DNA of 27,055 bases from Nitrogeniibacter sp050293885. Its GTDB lineage: Bacteria; Pseudomonadota; Gammaproteobacteria; Burkholderiales; Rhodocyclaceae. The stretch covers positions 1 to 27,055 of the forward strand of contig JBNKNO010000045.1 of the NCBI GenBank assembly GCA_050293885.1, in the 5' to 3' direction. The translations under genes were made by a program, and so were the position numbers. Numbering within the stretch: position 1 is the stretch's first letter; each line of letters begins with the position of its first letter. Positions 22,739-27,055 of this stretch are shown here, piece after piece. A model generated the notes under the pieces. The model made no database searches and was not told where the DNA came from. It was given only the letters and a program-made list of their open reading frames with translations.

Positions 22739-23875
22739 CTAGAGTAGGTATTTCGCCATACCTTTGACCGGGGTGTCGCGCAGCAGGTAGAGGCGCGGAT
22801 TGTTGCGCGTTGCGCTCTCGCCCGACTCGACCACGCGGACCGGCTCGCGCTCGAGGATGCACAGCCGCCGGCTGATGCAGTCCGCGCGCCAGCGGCTGCC
22901 GGCCTTGCGGCCGCGTTCTTCGACCGCGATGCGGGTGAGGTGGAACTCGTCTTGTGGCTGTTCGCGCGCGATGCGTTTGCGGATGGCGTCGTGCGCCTTG
23001 TCGAGGCTGCCCTGCTGCACGCACAGGTCGTACAGCGAGGCGAGGCAGCGGAAATTGCCGATGGGGATCGGGCACACGCCATCGAGCCACGAGAGCGCGG
23101 CGATGAGCTTGCGGCCATACACATCGTAGGCATAAGCGACCATCTCCTCGCGAAACGCGGGGGTGTCGCCGACCGCCCGGAAGGCGGCTTTCCATCGGGC
23201 ATCGAAGTCGGTTTTGCGCGCCCCCCGGCTGAGGCCGTCGGCCCAGTCGATCTGCTTCTTGCGCGACAGCTTCATCACGGCTTGCCACTCATCCCACAGC
23301 GCGCCGAAGCAGCGCTTGAGCAGCGTCGGGCTGCGCATTTCGAAGCGCTTGAACAGTGTGGGTAGGGTGCCTGTGCCGAAGTTGACCTGAATGGGGCCGT
23401 AAGACAGACCCGCGCCGTCGAAATTGCCGGTGACCTGATGGTAAGGGTTGCCCGACGTTTCGAACGCGGCGGTGAGCTGAATCGCGCGCGCCAGCGCGTT
23501 CTCGGGGATGAGCGACGGCAGCGCGACGGGGTCGGGCATCTCCAGATAGACCTTGCGGCCGGACGTTTCGATCCGTGCAAGCGTGCCGTCCTTGCACAGC
23601 GCTTTGGCCGCGGCGACCACCTCGGCCGGTTCGCCCGATTCGATCCACACGAATTGCCCGCGCTTGCCGGTGCCCAGCCCGTTGGCGGCGCGCACCGAGG
23701 CGATGGCGATCGGCCGCCCCAGCGCCTCGCGCAGCATCTGCACGGCCGCGAGGATCTCCCGGTGCATGCGCACCGAGCCGTCCGGCGCAAGGTATTCGCG
23801 CAGCTGAAAGTTCGGGGTGACGCGGTCGCGGGCGGTGCCGCCGACGAGAAAATCGTCTTCGAATCGCAAGCTCAT
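22739..23875 (-). CDS. putative peptidoglycan-active protein (degenerate M15-like plus lysozyme-like)
   Basis: 378 residues. Residues about 21-80 (PNFQLREYLAPDGSVRMHRE, then AAVQMLREALGRPIAIASVR) look like the start of peptidase M15 (D-Ala-D-Ala peptidase-like) domains, but the expected zinc-binding His/Asp/His set is missing. From about 130, AIQLTAAFETSGNPYHQVTG and NFDGAGLSYGPIQVNFGTGT look like a lysozyme/chitosanase-like muramidase core, with E139 the candidate catalytic acid. The C-terminal third is Arg-rich and unrecognised. There is no signal peptide, so export would need another route such as a phage- or secretion-system-type path. ATG 23875 has GGAG upstream; the frame extends to 23950 without support. 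Confidence 0.6.
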   Translation of the reverse strand: MSLRFEDDFLVGGTARDRVTPNFQLREYLAPDGSVRMHREILAAVQMLREALGRPIAIASVRAANGLGTGKRGQFVWIESGEPAEVVAAAKALCKDGTLARIETSGRKVYLEMPDPVALPSLIPENALARAIQLTAAFETSGNPYHQVTGNFDGAGLSYGPIQVNFGTGTLPTLFKRFEMRSPTLLKRCFGALWDEWQAVMKLSRKKQIDWADGLSRGARKTDFDARWKAAFRAVGDTPAFREEMVAYAYDVYGRKLIAALSWLDGVCPIPIGNFRCLASLYDLCVQQGSLDKAHDAIRKRIAREQPQDEFHLTRIAVEERGRKAGSRWRADCISRRLCILEREPVRVVESGESATRNNPRLYLLRDTPVKGMAKYLL

Positions 23876-23939
23876 GGTCGCGGCTCTCCATGCGGGTGGC
23901 TCGATGACAGTGTAGTCAATCCGGATGGCGATTGAGCGG

Positions 23940-23977
23940 CGACAAAACAAACGGGGCGACCGATCGGCCGCCCCGTT
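23940..23977 (-). terminator. Rho-independent terminator of the FKBP gene
   Basis: Reading on the minus strand, a 9-bp stem AACGGGGCG pairs with CGCCCCGTT (23969-23977 with 23950-23958) and is followed by TGTTTTG. It lies about 20 bases after the FKBP stop. Confidence 0.8.
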
Positions 23978-23998
23978 CTCGAGATCAGTTCGCGGCGA

Positions 23999-24862
23999 TC
24001 AGTTCGATTCGACCTTGATCAGCTCGATGTCGAACACCAAGGTGCTGTTGGGGCCGATGGTCTGGCCGGCGCCGCGCTCGCCATAGGCGAGATCGGAGGG
24101 AACATAGATTTCCCAGTGGTCGCCTTCGTGCATGAGTTGCAGCGCTTCGATCCAACCGGCGATGACNNNNNNNNNNNNNNNNNNNNNNNNNNNNNNNNNN
24201 NNNNNNNNNNNNNNNNNNNNNNNNNNNNNNNNNNNNNNNNNNNNNNNNNNNNNNNNNNNNNNNNNNAGATCGGAGGGAACATAGATTTCCCAGTGGTCGC
24301 CTTCGTGCATGAGTTGCAGCGCTTCGATCCAACCGGCGATGACACCGCGCACGGGGAAGGTGGCCGGGCCGCCGCGCTCGCGCGAGCTGTCGAACACGGT
24401 GCCGTCGAGCAGTTTGCCGGTGTAGTGGGTGGTGACGCGATCCTCGAGCGCCGGTTGCTTGCCCTTGCCGGACTTGATGACCTTGTACTGCAAGCCGCTG
24501 GCGGTGGTTTTCACGCCCGGCTTCTTGGCGTTCTCGGCGAGAAACTTCGTGCCGGCGGCCTTGTTGCTTGCGTTGACGGTGTTTTGCTTCTTTTCCACCT
24601 CTTCGCGCGCCGCCACCATGGCCTCGCGCGCCTCGTCCGCGGTCATGCGCAGTTCGTGGCCGGTCATGGCATCACGAATGCCCAGCACCAGTGCGTCCAC
24701 GTCCGGCTCGATCCCTTCCCGTTTGAGCGACATGCCCATTTGCACGCCGACGGCGTAGCCCAGTTTCTGGGGCTGCGTGTCGAGTTTCGGCGTCTTGTCG
24801 GCTGCGCCTGCGGTCAGCGAGAACGCGCTCAACGCGAACGCGCACAGGAGGATTTTCTTCAT
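23999..24862 (-). CDS. FKBP-type peptidyl-prolyl isomerase (Mip/FkpA-like), interrupted by assembly gap
   Basis: Signal peptide MKKILLCAFALSAFSLTAGA, then the Mip/FkpA-type N-terminal dimerisation region (LGYAVGVQMGMSLKREG, a long helix with EEVEKKQNTVNASN), then the FKBP domain: ASGLQYKVIKSGKG, VTTHYTGKLLDGTVFDSS, RGVIAGWIEALQLM, YVPSDLAYGERGAG and NSTLVFDIELIKV. It folds proteins in the periplasm. As given, the reading contains 100 N and a repeated 77-base segment; removing one copy and the N (177 bases, 59 codons) keeps frame and leaves 228 residues, the usual family length. The gene itself is therefore probably intact. Confidence 0.92.
   Translation of the reverse strand: MKKILLCAFALSAFSLTAGAADKTPKLDTQPQKLGYAVGVQMGMSLKREGIEPDVDALVLGIRDAMTGHELRMTADEAREAMVAAREEVEKKQNTVNASNKAAGTKFLAENAKKPGVKTTASGLQYKVIKSGKGKQPALEDRVTTHYTGKLLDGTVFDSSRERGGPATFPVRGVIAGWIEALQLMHEGDHWEIYVPSDXXXXXXXXXXXXXXXXXXXXXXXXXXXXXXXXXXVIAGWIEALQLMHEGDHWEIYVPSDLAYGERGAGQTIGPNSTLVFDIELIKVESN
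24090..24343. other. scaffold gap: 100 N between identical 77-bp ends
   Basis: Bases 24090-24166 and 24267-24343 are identical over 77 bases and flank exactly 100 N (24167-24266). This is what an assembler leaves when two contigs overlapping by one k-mer (77 is a common choice) are scaffolded without being merged. The duplication is not biological. Confidence 0.93.
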
Positions 24863-24934
24863 CGGGAGTCCTTTCCGTATGGGTGTGTGTTGCGCATGGT
24901 AGCGGACTTGGCGGGGCTTTGCCTCAAGGCCGGG

Positions 24935-24974
24935 TTGTCACCTTCTTCTTGATTTATTAGACGATCGGTCTAAT
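24935..24974 (+). promoter_or_regulatory. promoter and palindromic operator of the TetR-acuI operon
   Basis: ATTAGAC-GATCG-GTCTAAT (24956-24974) is a 7-bp inverted repeat with a 5-base centre, the classic form of a TetR-family operator, 9 bases before the regulator's ATG. A -35-like TTGTCA (24935-24940) sits so that the palindrome covers the -10 region. This predicts autorepression. Confidence 0.75.
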
Positions 24975-24983
24975 ATTCCGTTC

Positions 24984-25619
24984 ATGACAGAGAAAGTACT
25001 TGCCGCGCGCCGTCGCGGACGACCGCCAAAGCGCATCGACGCGCAGCTCGAAACCCGGGAGGCGTTGATCCGCACGGGGCTTGCGGTGCTTACCGAAAAA
25101 GGATTTGCGGCCACCGGTATCGACGAGGTGCTGCGCCAGGTCGGTGTGCCCAAGGGCTCGTTCTATCACTACTTCGACAGCAAGGAGGCGTTTGGCCGCG
25201 AGGTGATCGCGGCCTATGCCGCGTACTTCGGCCGCAAGCTCGACAGTGCCTTTGCCGACGAGGCGCTGAGCCCATTGCGGCGACTGGAGGCCTTCGTGGC
25301 CGATGCGGCCGACGGCATGGCGCGTTTCGACTTTCGGCGCGGTTGCCTGATCGGCAATCTGGGGCAGGAGATGGCCAGCCTGCCCGAGCCTTACCGCGAT
25401 CTGCTCGAGGCGGTATTTCGCGACTGGGAACGCCGCCTGAGTGCTTGCCTCGACGCGGCGAAAGCGGCCGGCGAGTTGACTGCCGGGGTCGATTGCGAAC
25501 GCATGGCCCGCAGCTTCTGGATTGGCTGGGAAGGCGCCGTGTTGCGCGCCAAGCTCATACGCAGCGCCGAGCCGCTGCATCTGTATCTACAAACCTTCAT
25601 TGCGGCGCTTGTGCGCTGA
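24984..25619 (+). CDS. acuR: TetR-family regulator, AcuR-like
   Basis: 211 residues. The N-terminal helix-turn-helix (about 27-70) contains LTEKGFAATGIDEVLRQVG and VPKGSFYHYFDSKEAFG. The C-terminal part has FRRGCLIGNLGQEMASLPE and FWIGWEGAVLRAKL, a pattern of the regulators that control acrylyl-CoA reductase. AcuR in Rhodobacter represses acuI and is released by acrylate; the acuI-like gene starts 38 bases downstream here. The Arg-rich N-terminus (ARRRGRPPKR) is typical of the family. No clear ribosome site precedes ATG 24984. The symbol rests on family pattern plus context. Confidence 0.8.
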   Translation: MTEKVLAARRRGRPPKRIDAQLETREALIRTGLAVLTEKGFAATGIDEVLRQVGVPKGSFYHYFDSKEAFGREVIAAYAAYFGRKLDSAFADEALSPLRRLEAFVADAADGMARFDFRRGCLIGNLGQEMASLPEPYRDLLEAVFRDWERRLSACLDAAKAAGELTAGVDCERMARSFWIGWEGAVLRAKLIRSAEPLHLYLQTFIAALVR

Positions 25620-25657
25620 ACCCGCGGCGAGCGGGCAAACCGACCGAGGAGCATCGA

Positions 25658-26641
25658 ATGTATCAAGCCATTGAAATCAACAAGGACGAGGCGGGCTACC
25701 GGGCCGAACTCAAGTCGCTGGACGAATCGTCTTTGCCCGAGGGCGACGTCACCGTGAAGGTGGAGTTCTCCGGTCTCAACTACAAGGATGGCCTCGCCAT
25801 CACCGGCAAGGGGCCGGTGGTGCGCCGTTTTCCGATGGTGCCGGGCATCGACCTGGCCGGTAGCGTGACCGACAGTCAGCACCCGGACTTCGCCGTCGGC
25901 GACCAGGTGGTGCTCAACGGCTGGGGCGTGGGCGAAGTGCATCCGGGGGGCTTGGCGCAGATGGCCCGGCTCAAGGGCGAATGGCTGATTCCGTTGCCGG
26001 CCGCCTTTACGCCGCGCCAGGCAATGGCCATCGGCACCGCCGGCTATACCGCCATGCTGTGTGTACTCGGTTTGGAAAAGAACGGCGTGACTCCTGACAA
26101 GGGCGAGATTCTGGTGACCGGCGCGGCCGGTGGCGTCGGCAGCGTGGCCGTCGCCGTGCTGGCGAAGTTGGGCTACACGGTGGTGGCCTCGACCGGCCGG
26201 CCTGACGAGAGCGACTATCTCAAAACGCTCGGCGCGGCCGAGATCATCGACCGCGCCACACTCGGCGAACCCGGTCGCCCACTCGCCAGGGAGCGCTGGG
26301 CCGGTGCGGTCGATACGGTCGGCAGTCATACGCTCGCCAACGTGTGTGCGAGCACGAAATACCTCGGCACCGTGACGTGTTGCGGGCTTGCGCAGGGCGC
26401 GGATCTGCCGGCCACGGTGATGCCGTTCATCTTGCGCGGCGTGACGCTCAAGGGCATCGACAGCGTGATGGCGCCGCGAGAGGCGCGCATCGAGGCATGG
26501 AACCGGCTGGCGCACGACCTGGACATGGACAAGCTCGAACTCATGGTGCATGAGATCGGCCTGTCGGCGGCCATCGAGACGGCCGGTGAGCTGATTGCCG
26601 GCAAGGTGCGCGGGCGCACCGTGGTGGATGTGAATCGATGA
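25658..26641 (+). CDS. acuI: acrylyl-CoA reductase (NADPH), AcuI
   Basis: 327 residues, zinc-free medium-chain dehydrogenase/reductase of the YhdH/AcuI group. SGLNYKDGLAITGKGPVVR near residue 38 and FPMVPGIDLAGSV are signature stretches, and TGAAGGVGS (154-162) binds NADPH. Reaction: acryloyl-CoA plus NADPH to propionyl-CoA, which protects against acrylate toxicity and serves DMSP or 3-hydroxypropionate breakdown. ATG 25658 has GAGGAG 7 bases upstream. It is in one operon with the TetR gene, and its stop overlaps the AhpD-like start (ATGA). Confidence 0.93.
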   Translation: MYQAIEINKDEAGYRAELKSLDESSLPEGDVTVKVEFSGLNYKDGLAITGKGPVVRRFPMVPGIDLAGSVTDSQHPDFAVGDQVVLNGWGVGEVHPGGLAQMARLKGEWLIPLPAAFTPRQAMAIGTAGYTAMLCVLGLEKNGVTPDKGEILVTGAAGGVGSVAVAVLAKLGYTVVASTGRPDESDYLKTLGAAEIIDRATLGEPGRPLARERWAGAVDTVGSHTLANVCASTKYLGTVTCCGLAQGADLPATVMPFILRGVTLKGIDSVMAPREARIEAWNRLAHDLDMDKLELMVHEIGLSAAIETAGELIAGKVRGRTVVDVNR

Positions 26642-27055
26642 CCGACGCCATCAGCCGCTTCAAGGTGCCCGAGCTCGATACGCTGCCGGACGACGTGCGC
26701 GAGCGCATGCTGGCGGTGCAGGCAAAGGCCGGGTTCATCCCCAACGTGTTTCTCATGCTGGCGCACCGGCCGGCCGAGTTTCGCGCCTTTTTCGACTACC
26801 ACGACGCCCTCATGGAGAAGGACGAGGGGCTCACCAAGGCCGAGCGCGAGATGATCGTGGTCGCCACCTCGGGCGCCAATGAGTGCCTGTACTGCGTGGT
26901 CGCGCATGGGGCGGTGTTGCGCATTCGGGCGAAGGACCCGTTGGTCGCCGATCAGTTGGCCACCAACTATCGCAAGGCCGACATCACGCCGCGCCAGCGC
27001 GCCATGCTCGACTTCGCCATGAAGCTGTCGACGCGCGGCGGCGAAGTGGAAGACG
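26638..27055 (+). CDS. AhpD-like / peroxidase-related protein (5' part)
   Basis: 139 residues visible, running off the right edge. The carboxymuconolactone-decarboxylase/AhpD fold shows as FIPNVFLMLAHRPAEFRAFF, then LTKAEREMIVVATSGANEC and the redox site C83-x2-C86-x3-H90 (ECLYCVVAH). It belongs to the uncharacterised peroxidase-related enzymes, thiol-based alkylhydroperoxidases. The ATGA overlap with acuI makes it the third gene of the operon. Confidence 0.88.
   Translation, partial: MTDAISRFKVPELDTLPDDVRERMLAVQAKAGFIPNVFLMLAHRPAEFRAFFDYHDALMEKDEGLTKAEREMIVVATSGANECLYCVVAHGAVLRIRAKDPLVADQLATNYRKADITPRQRAMLDFAMKLSTRGGEVED

Noticed and set aside
22474..22767. 97-codon open frame in the gap upstream of the operon
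   Set aside because: No ribosome site, an Arg-rich product without pattern, and it crosses the 3' end of the gene at 22739.
23999..24862. apparent tandem duplication inside the FKBP domain
   Set aside because: Exact 77-base identity flanking exactly 100 N marks an unmerged contig overlap, not a repeat in the protein.
1..27055. CRISPR arrays, tRNA or rRNA genes
   Set aside because: I saw no regularly spaced direct repeats and no tRNA or rRNA signature on reading both strands; no search tool was available to exclude them fully.

Overview
The window looks like chromosomal DNA of a high-GC, Gram-negative bacterium, most likely a betaproteobacterium of the Rhodocyclales (Thauera/Azoarcus/Zoogloeaceae type). 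The reasons are GC-rich codons throughout, Sec signal peptides, periplasmic FKBP and SRPBCC proteins, an acuR-acuI pair, a bacterial NMP-phosphorylase-like enzyme, and short palindromic intergenic repeats. This assignment is an inference from gene content. The left edge (1-300) is AT-rich and foreign-looking. At 24167-24266 there is a run of 100 N flanked by an identical 77-bp sequence on each side, which is an assembly join and not biology.

Layout. 1-684: tail of an unrecognised AT-rich gene, a strong terminator and several palindromic repeats. 685-8686: secreted zinc metalloprotease, secreted hypothetical protein, ABM-fold protein, CBS-pair protein, cyclic-nucleotide-binding protein, Na/Pi cotransporter with PhoU-like tail, and a small basic protein translationally coupled to it. 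8703-9648: an ArsR repressor and SRPBCC pair with two clear operator copies. 9804-12255: a stand-alone di-iron (ODP/MBL-fold) protein, an exported YVTN beta-propeller and an exported SRPBCC protein. 12367-14852: an overlapping pair of nucleoside-monophosphate-phosphorylase-like enzyme and PRPP-synthetase-like enzyme. 14849-15830: a lower-GC membrane-protein gene bracketed by two direct copies of a palindromic repeat.

The most interesting region is 16024-22385, a tightly packed eight-gene operon on the minus strand. In transcription order it encodes: (1) an ABC-type ATPase fused to a dual-specificity/tyrosine phosphatase; (2) and (3) two Roadblock/LC7-like proteins; (4) a 531-residue chimera of [2Fe-2S] ferredoxin, FAD/NAD reductase, truncated globin and a four-cysteine zinc-ribbon-like tail; (5) a winged-helix plus Roadblock-like protein; (6) another Roadblock/LC7 protein; (7) an unrecognised protein with a possible helix-turn-helix; (8) a small MglA/COG2229-like GTPase. 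Small GTPase plus Roadblock plus HTH protein recalls the actinobacterial conservons and the MglA/MglB polarity switch. The haem/flavin/Fe-S chimera and the ATPase-phosphatase fusion are not part of those systems. I infer a soluble redox- or gas-sensing signalling module in which the chimera supplies the input, the Roadblock proteins act on the GTPase, and the phosphatase modifies a partner. I know of no described system with this composition.

22739-27055: a putative peptidoglycan-active protein, an FKBP-type prolyl isomerase (interrupted by the assembly gap), a TetR regulator with a palindromic operator, acrylyl-CoA reductase (acuI) and the start of an AhpD-like protein running off the window.
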